DNA of 64,000 bases from Nereocystis luetkeana (taxonomy: Eukaryota > Sar > Phaeophyceae > Laminariales > Laminariaceae), in NCBI GenBank assembly GCA_031213475.1, contig JARUPZ010000016.1, positions 5,089,491-5,153,490 on the forward strand, given 5' to 3'. Below, piece by piece: positions 1 to 11,049 of the stretch. Below the pieces are notes generated by a model. That model was given only the letters and a program-made list of their open reading frames with translations, ran no database searches and was not told the origin of the DNA. Both the position numbers and the translations under genes were made by a program. The number at the start of each line of letters is the position of its first letter. Within the stretch, counting starts at the first letter, position 1.

Positions 1-210
1 ACAATTTTGGGCGGGTACCCGGGCACCCGTTTACCGGCGGCTACCCGTCTAACACCCGGATGCCCGTCTAACAGCCAGGTACCCGGGTGTCCGAGGCCCA
101 AATATCCGGCGAGTATCAAGTGTCACCCGTGCTCGTGACGGGTATTAGCAAGCAGGGTAATACTCGCGAGTACCCGGGTAATTTGCAAAAGGGCAACACC
201 TCTAGTGTGG
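1..210. repeat. TACCCGGG-type repeat, copy 1
   Basis: GC-rich repeat rich in the palindrome TACCCGGGTA and its variants. It ends with TAATACTCGCGAGTACCCGG, an AAAGGG block and AACACCTCTA. A second copy follows at about 320-620 and a third, partial one lies at 53810-53945. All three share the order CCCGTTTA-CGGCGGCTACC, GCCCAAATAT-CGGCGAGTAT and TAATA. There is no coding potential. The left border lies at or beyond the window edge. Confidence 0.7.
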
Positions 211-319
211 TGTGAGATATGAGGCATGAAACAGCATTTCCACTCTTCGTATTTACCAAATACTATCCAGGGGACGTGATAAGGGGGATGATAAGTTGCC
301 ATCTCTGGGATTTCCGAGG

Positions 320-625
320 TAAATCAACGGGTAGCCGGGTACCCGGGTACTCGTTTAGACCGGGTATCCGAGTACCCGGGTACCCGGACCCCAAACACTC
401 GGTGAATATGACGTGGTACTCGTACCCGTGACCGGCATTCTTACGGGCGACCATAGTAATCAGGTCCCATCATACACAAAAAAACTATACTTCGTATATT
501 CCAGTAGTTTTACTATAATAAGCTAGAAGCTTATTTAGTCCTGATTACTATGCTCCCCCGGAGTAGCAGGCCGGGTAATACTCGCGGGTTCCCGGGTAAT
601 TGGCAAAAGGGTAACACCTCTAATA
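320..625. repeat. TACCCGGG-type repeat, copy 2, split by a MITE
   Basis: Second copy of the repeat at 1-210. It starts with the same TACCCGGGTA-rich block and ends with the same TAATACTCGCGGGT, AAAGGG and AACACCTCTA segments. The two halves are separated by the MITE-like insertion at 439-567. This explains why copy 2 is about 100 bp longer than copy 1. Confidence 0.65.
439..567. mobile_element. MITE family A, diverged copy inserted in a repeat
   Basis: Element with inverted ends: TTACGGGCGACCATAGTAAT on the left and ATTACTATGCTCCCCCGGAG on the right. These are diverged forms of the TATTACGGGGGACCATAG ends seen at 7741, 17454, 21245, 30140, 36318, 52794 and 56572. The middle is AT-rich. The uninterrupted sister repeat at 1-210 shows the empty site. 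No transposase is encoded, so it is non-autonomous. Confidence 0.6.
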
Positions 626-851
626 TGTATGTCTGGGTGTTGTCTATGTGAGTTTTACAGGTTCTTGAACATTATATATCACCTGTTTTCCTTTTTATGG
701 TGATGGAGGTGATAATCGGATCACGGACCTCACTTTTCAAAATCTCACACCCTGCCTGCGACGCCATTCATTGTTGGGACGGTCAAGGAAAATGTTGCAC
801 AAACAAACGCTACCAGGGTATGGGACTTACAAACTCGATTTCCACCACACG

Positions 852-1720
852 TGGGGTTGGGGTTTCCACCCCGTGCGGAGCGGCATCGACCCGGGGGACA
901 ACCGTTTTTGTCCCTGATGTGTTGTTTACATATTGTAGAAGTTATGATCGGGGGATGATACCAGATCATCCCTTGGTAGCGCTGGCTTCACAAAACCCAG
1001 TCTTTTGGCAATGATCCACTGGGGTTGGGGTTTCCACCACGTACGGGGCGATATCAACCCGGGGGACCGCCGCGTTCGTTCGTGTCGGAGTTTGATATGC
1101 GTGGAAGGATTTGTGCTCCGGGGTTGGGACCTTATCTTCCCCCGTTGGCGCTGGCTCTTCGAACTTCAACGATTCAGTGGTCAGTGGTTAGCCCGTGGAT
1201 TAGAGTTTCCACACCTTGCGCAGCGGTATCGACCTGGTGGATCACCATTTTCATCCCCAGTGTGTTGGATTTGTAGATGTATGGTAGGACTCATGATCCT
1301 TGGAGGGGATCTTATCCTTCCCGGGTGGCACTAGCCCCACGAACCCCAACCAATTAGCAATCAGCTCGTGTGAGGTAGGGGTTTCACATCGTGCGGGACG
1401 GTATCGACCCGGCTGGATGCCGCTTTCGTGCCCGGTGTATAGAGGTTGTACATGTAGGGATTTTCATCAGAGGATGGGACCTGATCTTCCCCGGGTTGCG
1501 CTGTTTCAACGAACCCCAGCCAATCAGCAATCAGTCCGCAGGTTTGGAGCGGTATCGACCCGGGGAACAACCGTTTTCGTCCCTGCTACCAGGTATGTTG
1601 GAGTTGAAGATGTAAGGAAGGGGTCATGACCCGGGGATGGGACCTTATCCTCTCCGAGTGGCGCTGGCTCCACCAACCCCACCACCTCGGGATTGTCGGC
1701 AATGCTCAGTACGGGACGGC
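852..1720 (+). repeat. Tandem array, five diverged units of about 170 bp
   Basis: Five successive units start near 852, 1019, 1195, 1372 and 1541. Each carries GGGGTTTCCACC, GGTATCGACCCGG, a CCGTTTTCGTCCC-like block, GGGACCTTATCTTCCC, GGCGCTGGCTC and GAACCCCA-CCAATCAGCAAT. Units differ by substitutions and small indels, so the array is old. Short ORFs cross it but none is shared between units, so I treat it as non-coding satellite-like DNA. Confidence 0.75.
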
Positions 1721-4419
1721 CACGACTCGGCGCGGCATGAGCCCCAGTGTTCAACTGGCTATGACACCCAGCCTCTCTACCCATGAGGCAAGGTGGGGCT
1801 GAAACTCTCTGGATCGCGAGACTGCGTTGACAGAAAGACAAACAGACCACTACCAGGTAGCATTTATTCACAAAGATGTTGGCAACTCGTTCTTTTTATG
1901 AAATGCGGCACGCGTTTTGGTGCTCCGGCGGTGTCTGGTGTTTATAGTTGTTTTTGTGCAGTTATAGTCACACGTATGTACGTCATCCGCAGTAGACCTA
2001 TTGATTGGCCCCCTCTTCATTATTTACGGAAGATACATCTGGTCAGCCCTTTTTAGGAAGCCCATCCATACATATATTTCTCAACATGATGGGAAGGTCA
2101 TCAACAAAGGAAATAGCTGGTACGCGTTTCGATTCAGCACTACGAGGTGCGCCCTTGAACTTTCTCCGAGGTATCACGTGTGGGCTACTATGAGTGTGGC
2201 ATTGTACCTGGCACAAGCGGCGTTGCGGCAAAACTCGAGAAACGCCTACGCATATCTCGGCAAGCGATGCGGGTTGACTCGTATGCATCCGCAGGCGAAA
2301 AACACCGCGCGCCGTGTCCTATAAACGTGGCGGTGATGGTGGTCGATCAGACGCAGCCCCCTCACATGTAATGAGCGTAAGGAGCATCATTACAGAACAG
2401 TTTTTTTCCTTCTTTGCGAAATTGCATGAGAAAGTTGTCCGCATATGGAGGCTTTATTGTCCATGAGTGTGCTTGTGGCGGCGAAATGTCTTATTTTAAT
2501 ATACATACGTAATGAGGAAAGTATCGAGATGTTATATACGAAGTGGCATCTACAGAATCTCAACATACAAACTAGATATTTTTACTTTTTACAAGCAACG
2601 TGGTGGCTGAGTCCATGTACGTAATACGTGTGTTGTTGACGTGCTGGTCCCTCGCAGTAAACAGTGGTCGTGTTGGCCGTTTTGTAGGCGAGGGCGAGGC
2701 TCATAACCTATTGGAATGATGCGTTTCGAGGCTCTACATCTCTTCTCGCAAAGGCAGGCTCGCCAGGAAACATCCCAACAAAGGCACCAGGAAAACCTTG
2801 AAACCGTTCACACCTCGGACAGATCATCGACTCCCACATGATGGTCTAGATCTTTCAGGTCAGATGTATTCCTGATATGTATTATGTGTATGATCAAGCT
2901 CATGTTGCCGAGTGAGAGCCGTATAGTCCGCATGATGTAGCTCATGTTTCCTGGTCGGATCTGCACTACGCAGATCCTGCACTACCTCCCACAATTGCAA
3001 GTGAGGAACAAGATGATCTACAGTGGATCATGATCGGTCTCAGGTGCTAAACCTTCGAAGTCAGCTATAACAGACGAACACGGAGTCATAAGTCCATTGC
3101 GCATTTTTTTTGTACGTGCAGTTCCTACGCAACTTGTTGGGCTGTTGCTTTGAGCGTTTTGTTGACCAGGGCGAGGCTCGTAACATGCTGGAATAATGCG
3201 TGCAGGTATTCTGCTCATCTTCCCCACAGAGACAGCCTCGACGCACATCGTCCCATCGAAAATCAAGAACAGCCATGAAGGCCTTCGGATGCAGGGTATT
3301 GCGGACATATGTATAGCGCGCCGGGGAAGGGTAGCAGGCACAGCTCTAGACCTCTTTGTGTCGCCCTAGCCGCTGTACGGCACGAACAGCGAAAATGCCG
3401 CCACAGCTACATGCAAGACAATATGTTTATGTACAGGCAGCAGTGAGAGGCTTTCTTCATCGTCCGCAGTGCGATACTTTGGCGCCAAGCCAACTACTGT
3501 AGGGCGCAATTATATCAATTGGACACCCTATCCTGTGTTCTCCTGTTCATCCCGCGTTACGTGCATCCCGAGAAGTCGCCTGCTTCTATGGGCATCTGGT
3601 GGGATTCTAGTGGGCGAGCGGCTGAAAAACCCTTGAGTTGCCTCACTGTGTTTGCGTCGGCGGCTAAAGATGTGGTGTACTTTTAAGCACATGCCACGTG
3701 CTAACTATCCAAGCCCGCCCTTTATCCCGGGTCAATTCCCTCCCGTCGCTAGGTTACACCCCTCCCCCCCCTCTAATCGCTATCGTTACTGAGACCGAAA
3801 ACATGAGAAGAAGACGCGGATTTAATCCACACGTTGGCGCGGGCGTACCCCGTTGACCTAGCGTTTTTCAAACTCGCCACACTCTGCGGTCGTCTTCGTA
3901 TTCCAGGCGCGCCGGTTGGAACCGGAGAGGCGCGCCGTTCTCCCAAAGTGAGAGGATTCTACCAAAAGCAACGAAAACTAGAAGCATCGTCGCTGGGACG
4001 CATGTCTTTCTCGTTAGTGACGAGCCACCTGACAATATTACTAGACCTCACAATGTGAGCGCTACCCCACTGCTTCAATTTGTCGCTCGTACAAACGATG
4101 ATCCCATTTCACGAAAATAAACGATCACACTATGGCGTTTATAGAGCAAGCAAACGCAACCGTCTAAAACGGTTATACGAAGTACCGGTGAAAACTTAAT
4201 ACTCGGCCATACTTCGTGAGCGCTATTTGCGAACAGTAAATGCCTATATAGCCTCATCACGACACAACTACGAGTACGTAGTGCTGATACGTCAGCAGCT
4301 CTGACATTCTACACCCGCTTTCTTCAATGTTCAAACGCTTATGGTCTCGTGTACGTAACACTCCGGAGTACAAAACGCGCGCCCCCGGCTTGTTTGTTTT
4401 TCTTCGGTTCTCTTCACGG
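1721..4419. other. Non-coding stretch left of the first gene
   Basis: No exon with convincing splice sites or codon bias was found here. The stretch contains a diverged AGATC-family element at 2810-3046 and a weak direct duplication (about 2669-2815 against 3148-3290). The short ORFs are AT-rich with no recognisable domain. Confidence 0.5.
2810..3046 (+). mobile_element. AGATC-family element, copy 1 (diverged)
   Basis: Begins with CACCTCGGACAGATCAT and carries the family's ordered blocks: TCTAGATCTTTCAGG, GTGAGAGCCGTATAGTCCGC, GTAGCTCATGTTTCCTGG, GGATCTGCAC and GATCCTGCAC. The right end is decayed. See the better-preserved copies at 38743-39008 and 49990-50262. No protein is encoded. Confidence 0.6.
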
Positions 4420-5823
4420 TCAAACGACAGGCGGTATGCGGGCGCCCTGCCTTTTCGCTATCTCGAAGGCGTTGCAGACCGTGTATCGATGGCGGCTGGA
4501 TCCAGACCGAACCGCGAAAAGCCGCGGAAGTCGCTCCCTCTCAAACCGCCGCTGGAGATACGCCCTGAGGAAGCGATCGTCCAGATCGTAAGTCCTTGGG
4601 TTTTCTGGGGCGTTGTTGTCTCCTAGCCTGGTCGTCGCCACCACGGGTTTGATGGCCGCCCTGCGCTCAGCCGGCGAACACCGGGCTCTAGCGTTGGCGC
4701 CAACAGCCGAAGACGACGACAGCAGAGAAAAAAACGGAGTCTTGGCTACCCTCGCCCCCGGGGACAACGGCCTCCCGTGTCCCCGCCCCCGTCCCTGTCC
4801 CTGTCCCCGTCCCCGTCCCGCCACCACCGCCACCGCCGCCGCCGCCGGCATTAGCCTCCTCATTCTAACCGCCAACTTGGCGGCCTCCGCCGTCGCCGCG
4901 GTTATCGCGGCGGACCGCCTCCGGCCCTTCCTCTCGTGCACGCCTGTGCCTGCAAAAGTGGCAGACCCTCGAACTCCTCTGGAGGCCTTCAAGGTTCCCT
5001 TGGGCTTTCCGTCGCGGTTTTCGGTGTTGGCGTTGGTCCCGCGTGCCTCGTCCTGGTTCCCAACGTTCGCGCCCGTGTTCTCTCGGGCACTACCACCACC
5101 ATCCCCGCCCTTTGAAGGGTGTCGCTGACCTTCGCCGTTACTGCAAGCGGCGTCACCTGACTCGGAGATCGTGTTGCGGATACTGCTATGTGCGCTGCTC
5201 TCGCTTGACAAAGGGCCAAGCGCTGAAGGCGCAGTCCCCTCTGGGGCAAGCCCTTGCCCTTTTCCTCTTCCATCTTCCAGCATACCCTCCTCCACAATCG
5301 TTTCTACCTCGCCCCCACCAACGCTACCACCCCTGCGTTCAACCGCGCGCGCCGTCTGATTCTCTGCGTTTTCTTTTTGCCATCGTCCCGTTTCGTGCGA
5401 TGCTCTGTCTACTGCTGCATCTGAGTCTGCATCAGTACGAGAGTTTGCATCTGCTGCATCTGATATTGCTTCTGTTGCTGAGGTTGCTGCTGCTGCTGCT
5501 GCTGTTGCTGTTGCGGTCGCTTTCCATACGAACACGTGCTCCCTAAGCTGGCTGAGTTGGTCGTCCGCCACAAGACCGTTGTTTGTTTTTACCGTTGGAT
5601 ATGGGTTCAAGCGGTGGTCGTTGGTTCGACGGCGGCGTCGTTGAGAGGGAAACGGAGATCTGCTTCCCGCTGTGTCACTATCGCAGTCCTCTTCGTCGCC
5701 ATCATTGTCATCACCCGCGAAATCGCTTATTTTACGCACCATATCGTGCAAGACACTTTCCTCGGTGGCCTCTCTGGGGAAGAAATCCGGTTCCTGTGTT
5801 TTCGTTTTTCGTTTTTTTCCCAT
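4420..5823 (-). CDS. Basic low-complexity protein, probably nuclear, unknown function
   Basis: I do not recognise the family. An uninterrupted minus-strand frame runs from ATG at 5823 to TGA at 4420 and gives 467 residues. The frame stays open upstream of 5823, but this is its first ATG. The N-terminus is a Lys/Arg cluster (MGKKRKTKTQ) that could act as a nuclear localisation signal, followed by an acidic Asp/Glu stretch. Further on come an Ala/Thr-rich tract at about residues 107-120 and a long Gly/Ser/Asn/Glu-rich disordered middle. A Gly-Arg/Gly-Gln repeat (GRGRGQGQGRGRGHGR) lies at about residues 336-351. The C-terminus is rich in Arg and aromatic residues and looks folded (DLDDRFLRAYLQRRFERERL). 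GC-rich third positions support coding. A second exon beyond either end is possible. RG repeats often bind RNA, but that is only a family-level hint. Confidence 0.55.
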   Translation of the reverse strand: MGKKRKTKTQEPDFFPREATEESVLHDMVRKISDFAGDDNDGDEEDCDSDTAGSRSPFPSQRRRRRTNDHRLNPYPTVKTNNGLVADDQLSQLREHVFVWKATATATAAAAAATSATEAISDAADANSRTDADSDAAVDRASHETGRWQKENAENQTARAVERRGGSVGGGEVETIVEEGMLEDGRGKGQGLAPEGTAPSALGPLSSESSAHSSIRNTISESGDAACSNGEGQRHPSKGGDGGGSARENTGANVGNQDEARGTNANTENRDGKPKGTLKASRGVRGSATFAGTGVHERKGRRRSAAITAATAEAAKLAVRMRRLMPAAAAVAVVAGRGRGQGQGRGRGHGRPLSPGARVAKTPFFSLLSSSSAVGANARARCSPAERRAAIKPVVATTRLGDNNAPENPRTYDLDDRFLRAYLQRRFERERLPRLFAVRSGSSRHRYTVCNAFEIAKRQGARIPPVV

Positions 5824-6631
5824 TTTTTTCGTTATCGGAGGCCGTGGCGGTAGCAGTTGATCACCGCGTGAAATCACAAAGCAAGGATGGTTTTCGACGA
5901 GAGGGGAGCGAGAGGGTCGGAGGGGGCCATCGTTATGCAAGGGGCGGATAGTAAGAACCACTGTTTCACGAAGGGACTGTGATGCTTAGCACAGAAGGGC
6001 GACGCAAGGTGCTGCAGTTATGTTTACGGACACCCCTTGGATTGAGATCGGTGCATGTACCTCCTGGCCGATTCATCGACCCGTCTGCTCGACGCCGCGA
6101 CACAGAAAACAATGGAACATGCGAACTATACAAAAGGGACTGCCTGGTGCAATACGACTGCCTGCGCACTTTTACGTGCGGAGCGTAGCCGAATTGACAA
6201 GGCCGCACGCTTCCCTTCGAATACCATCGGCCTTACGGACCGCGACCGGTGCCCTTGTCAGGCACGAACCTACACCGTTCGAGGCAGGACGAAAACCTAT
6301 TCGTGGGTGCGCCGTCGCTGTATGCTTGCTAGGGCTGTAAGTTGGCTGACTAGTTGCTCTTACAGAACCAAAGGTGGCTTGTAAACATAGGGGAATATAT
6401 TTCACAGTGTGTGGCGTTCGGGTCCATCGTGGCTTCTGATTACTATGGCTCCTCGTAATACACAGTTGGCCAGGGGTTACAGCTGGTTCTTTGCGGTACT
6501 TTTGCGGAGTTCCGCGTATTTGTGTTTGCCTGGTGCGTTTATGGCCCGAAATGCGTTTTATGTCGAAACGTAAACCCAGTTGGTTGGCACACTTCCTTCA
6601 CCCCACGCCGATTACTGTATGTGAGTAGCCG

Positions 6632-9600
6632 TTAAGTCCGACCAAGGCATGCTTTTCTCGCAACCTTGCAGAATGCGGTGTGGCAGACCTTTTCCGGGCC
6701 TTCCTCCGGCGGGATTTCCAGCCTGGCCAAGTAGCTCGCGACTGTATCTCGCCTCCTCTCCCCCCTCTCCCGCTCAATCTTCCTGCGCTCGCGCAGAGCT
6801 TGTCGCCGCTCAATGATCCTTGCTCTGACACACGCCAACCACGGTTGTCGGATACGGAAAACCAAGGGGCGCGAGGGAGGGAGGGAGGGAGGGAGGGAGG
6901 GAGGGAGGGACGGAGGGAGCACGGGCTTGGTTGCAATTTCCCGTCGGTGCTCGAGTTTATCGATCTATAGTATTCCCGAGTCCTCGCGTCCGATGGTTTT
7001 TTGGGCGGTCTATGACACTCTTTCGTTCAACACCGACAAAATACAAAACTTTCACCCCTACGCCAACCTGTGTTACCGTCCAGAAACGCTACGTAGGGCG
7101 GCCGGCCTATTTCACAACGGCGAAACAATATCCCGAATGGTTCAATCACGTCACCATTCGCTGGTTCCGCGTTCGGGTCGAGATCAAAAGCGGCGACCTC
7201 GATGAGCTCTATGAAAGAGCGTTCTCGAGCCTAAACAAGATGGATGTGGAGCGACGGGAAAAATCACGAGTCGCAAAATGCGGGCTTGTCTTGGCCGGAA
7301 ACCTTCGAAACTGGGCTCAACCGCTTGGCAGCCGAGCATGTTTGAGCTACCACTGCTACACCACCTCGCACACACATCATGTCATGCCGTACCTGTCGTG
7401 TCCGGACAGCATGCGCAACCCTTCCCTCAGCTCTTCGCGCGACAGCGTCCCATTGCCATCGGCGTCCTGCGGGGTACGGTGTGTTTCCGACATCCCACGC
7501 GGGAAAAGAGGCGCTATTGGAAGGGCCGCACAGTTTGCGCTACGAAAAAGGCGCTTCGACAGCGCTCGGGAAAGAGCATGCTCCTCGAACTATACATACA
7601 GTGCAAACACTGCATAAAACGGAGCAAGTAGGTAGTAGAAGTATGCAGTGGTCTATTCTTTCCGGAACAATCAGAGAGGACAACCGTGAAAGAAAAACGT
7701 GGCGCAATGAAATACCAGTTGCAGTAGTAACATTAAGTATTATTACGGGGGACTATAGTAAATAGAACCAAATAGTGCTAGTAAAAATAGCGACATATAT
7801 AGGTTTGGTGTGTACCGTCGGTCCTATTTAATATGGTCCCCCGAAATAGTAGTACCGGCCACACGAAGCAGCCCGGGCCCCGGGGTAGTGGAATGGCATA
7901 TTTTGCACCAGAACCACAGACGGCATGAAAGTGTTTTTAGACTCGTCATGGCAGGAGTTGTTCGTTGCACTTCTTGTCTCAATATGTTCCTACCGGTTTC
8001 TGTAGTACGATACCTTTACAAGTAATAGTATGTTTTCTTTGGGGACTAGGGCATAGAGGTGTTGGCCGGGTTGGGCGAACTATCTTCTTACGAAGTAAAG
8101 GTTTGAGTTCAGACATTGAGCTCCTCGTGTGCGAAGCCCAGAAAATAAGGCACTACTCCTACCGCGGCATTTGCTCTTGCGACAAGCGCGCAAGCATGAT
8201 ACAGCTCGTACTGCGCACTCAAGGTGCAGTATCGGCCATCTCGCAAGAAACTTGAAATCAGATGTTAGGCTGTCATCCTTTTCCAGGGGGGGCGAAAAGG
8301 GGGTGGATCTCTTACAACTTCCTTTATACGGCGAGCGCCTAGGCTACACACTTTCTTTTTTCTTTCCTTTTTCCTTTTTTTGTTCAATTCTAGGCGATTA
8401 CGATAGTTTACCCCAAGTATGGACGGTTGCTATGACCGCACTTCTCCGTGTCAGATAGTGTTTTGACCGTTATGCCTGTGTCCCCCAAAAGAAACCGTTC
8501 CATTGTACTCACCAACATCTCGAACACGTCTCGGACCCTAAGATGCCGTAGACGCAGCATGTCATCTGCTTTCAGCACGCGGCCGGCCAGCCTGGTATCA
8601 GATATATTGCCCCGTTTAGCGGCGCTGATAGCCAACTGAAGCCCCTGCAGAGGTATCCACGTTACGCGATCGCACGATCACGGCAAGAAAGAGTTGCTCA
8701 AGGTAACCGGGACGAGTCTTGGGGGTGGGGGTGAACTCATGTCATGCATGGTCGTAGTCGTATGACCATAGACCCTTGCATCCCTAGGATGCCGGGACGA
8801 AGCACGTCGGGGGGGCGGGCGTAGTCATCTGTAGTTTGCCTCAGTCTTTCGACCATAGAGACGCCTTCAACGTGTGGGCGCTCATTATGCTTTTTCCATA
8901 TATAACATAAAAACCTTTTGCTTGTCTAACATATCCCCTTCCTGTTTCGTTCATCTATGTTAGTCTTGGGGGGGTGCGTTGCCCAGATTTTTTACCCAGC
9001 AATCGCGTAAGATACGTAACGTGCTGTTCGTCTAACACTGTTCACAGACGGGAGCTTCATGGGGCAGGCACGGCCTGCCGGCGGGGCCAAACGACGCTGC
9101 TGCCACCTACTCGAACAAACGTACAGTCTACTGGTACCGCGCGCGGTCGTCCACGAGCGCTCTCCTTCGAAAATACATGAGCGCCCTTCCATGTAGATCG
9201 CTACGCACAAGACCGACGGACGGAAACCGGCCAGAGGAGCCGTGCCACGGGTATGGGAGTAGGGAGGGTACGCTTTTAGGTCCAAATTGTCTTACTAACG
9301 GGCCTTCTCAACTGAAAAACTATCCAACATAGTCGCAATCCATTTTTGAGTTATGACAAATATTCCAGAGTCGGCTGTTTAGGACCAGTTATAGAGCTCC
9401 TCGCCAGAGGAACTTGAGAAGCGATACGTAGGCACCCCTACATGTCGTGGTATGACTCAGAGAGCGCAGGGAAGTGCAACACGCGCGTGTTGTTGTTGAT
9501 GCTGCGTCTCCGCAGCTTGGTCTCCACCCCCCGGTCGGCACGCCCAAGACCCTCCGTTCTCTTGGCTTTCTCCGGTCCACCACCCTTCCTCGTTCGTGAA

Positions 9601-11029
9601 AGCGTAGGGTGCCGAAAACCGGACTTGCTTGGCTTACACCAGGTAGATTTGTTTCAGAACATTCGACAGCCGATTGACGAAGCTAGTGCGAACTTCTACC
9701 GCGAGCGACGTTTACTTACCATGTCGACCACATGCTCTCCATCCCGAAAATACCGTGGGCGTTTCGAGAACCACCCACCTGTGCGTCGACCTCGGTGGAT
9801 TGGTCGTTGTTCACGTGCGCGATGATCGATCCCACCTCGGCGTCTGTCAGCTCTACGCCTTTATATCTCCTGTCACCCCCGCTCCCACAGCCCCTGCTAC
9901 CGCTGCCGCTGCCGCTGCCGCCACGGCTGCTCCCAGCCCGACTGCCGCTGTTTCTCACGCCGAATTTCCCGCCGCTGCTGCCGTTGCCACCGCCGCCGCC
10001 GCTGCCGCCTTCTCTTGAACCCTTCACCTGCAAGCCCTCTTTGATTAGTGCGACGATGATGGCATCGATGTGCGCCGTGGCCACCCTGCCGCGGTTGCGG
10101 TCTCGGCTTCGTCGCGGAAGCGATAGTGTTTCCCTCTCTCGCAAAACTTCTCGCAAAATCACATTTTCGGCGTTGGTGTGGAATTTCGAGCGGGGTGGAG
10201 TTCCCAAGGGAGGCGCTGCGTCAGAGACGATGCGATGGACGGAAATAGCATATCGTGGGGCACTGCAGGAAGAACAGTCAATGGTGATGATGTCGCGTAT
10301 TTGTTCGTATTCAAGTCACGACTGCTACGCATAGTAGTGGTGGTGTATGCTTGTGACGTCGCCGTACCTGCTAAAGACTGTCGAATCTTCCGTACTTCAG
10401 ATAGGCTTATGACGCCCACGCTATCGGCACTTCGGGTGGCGGCGCATGCCCGACGAGAAAACAGTGCACACGGGGTGGGGTGGGGTGGGGTGGGGCGGGA
10501 TTGGGTTGTCGTCAGAGGTGTCCCCATGCGTCAAAGCATTTCAGCTCACGATGGAAGCTGACGCTGCGGTATCCCTTGGATCACAGAGGCCTAATCTGTG
10601 TGTGTAAGATGTAATCAGGCAAGGCGCACGGACAGCGCAGACACCTTGCGTCCTTAACGCGTCCTTCTCCCGCCACGCTAGCACTGTTCCGGCCACCGCG
10701 TTCACGGCCAACCCAACCGAGCGCCCCCGTTGTCCTCTCCTCTTTGTCTCCTTCTCCTCGTCCTTCCTCTTCTCCTCCTCCTCCTCCTCTTCCTTTGCCG
10801 CCGCTACCGCTGCCGCTGCTTCCCCGCCGCTATTCCCACGACCTTTATCGGTAGTGCTACGCCCACTACCACGGCTCCCCGCGAAACGCGCTCGGTCGGA
10901 GTCTTCCTTCGTAGTCACTACTGTCGTACCCTCAGCGGTCAGGGAGGATAGGACTCTCGCGCTCTTGTCGGTGCTATTGGTGGCATCGTTGCTGTCGTCG
11001 TTGCTGTTCCTGTACCTGTTTTTCCGCTG
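6632..11029 (-). CDS. EF-hand calcium-binding protein, multi-exon, 5' end unresolved
   Basis: Exons in transcript order: 11029-10645 (least certain), 10215-9779, 8644-8513, 7466-7393 and 6824-6632 (TAA stop). Every junction is phase-consistent with GT/AG sites; GTGAGT follows the 8513 exon. Exon 10215-9779 has a Gly/Ser-rich spacer and then a degenerate EF-hand loop (NNDQSTEVDAQG) completed by the next exon. The junction of exons 8513 and 7466 rebuilds a canonical EF-hand: entering helix RDVFEML, loop DADGNGTLSREE, exiting helix LREGLRML. The last exon is a highly charged helix (ARIIERRQALRERRKIERE) followed by SYLARLEIPPEEG, which resembles an IQ or coiled-coil tail. The 11029-10645 exon has a poly-Glu/Lys tract and lacks a start codon, so a 5' exon is missing from the model. 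The likely role is Ca2+ sensing; the partner is unknown. Confidence 0.6.
6868..6917. repeat. (GGGA)n simple repeat
   Basis: About a dozen GGGA/GGAG units lie just upstream, in transcript sense, of the last EF-hand exon. On the minus strand they form a CCCT tract that may serve as part of the intron's polypyrimidine tract. Confidence 0.8.
7741..7848. mobile_element. MITE family A, copy 2
   Basis: About 108 bp with inverted ends TATTACGGGGGACTATAG and ATATGGTCCCCCGAAATA, plus subterminal AATAGAACC / GGTCCTATT. It carries the family's internal GTGTACC word. It lies in an intron of the EF-hand gene. No ORF. Confidence 0.8.
8735..8960 (+). repeat. CATGCATGG-CCGTAGTCG family repeat
   Basis: Contains ATGCATGGTCGTAGTCGTAT, GACCATAGACCC, GCATCCCTA, ATGCCGGGACG-AGCACGTCGG, a G-run, TCAGTCTTTCGACCATAGAG, GGGCGCTCATTATG and TTCCATATATA. 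The same ordered words occur near 18400, 19530, 20120, 20830, 28400, 44610, 58270 and 63690. No ORF. Borders are approximate. Confidence 0.6.
9880..10015. repeat. (CCGCTG)n-like low-complexity coding repeat
   Basis: GC-rich CCGCTGCCGCTG runs encode the Gly/Ser-rich spacer (GGSGGGGGNGSSGG and similar) of the minus-strand EF-hand protein. Likely to be length-variable. Confidence 0.6.
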
Positions 11030-11049
11030 CTGTTGTTACTGTTGTAATC

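Noticed and set aside
4613-5546. Plus-strand ORFs rich in Pro, Leu and Cys
   Set aside because: They are antisense shadows of the low-complexity minus-strand gene at 4420-5823.
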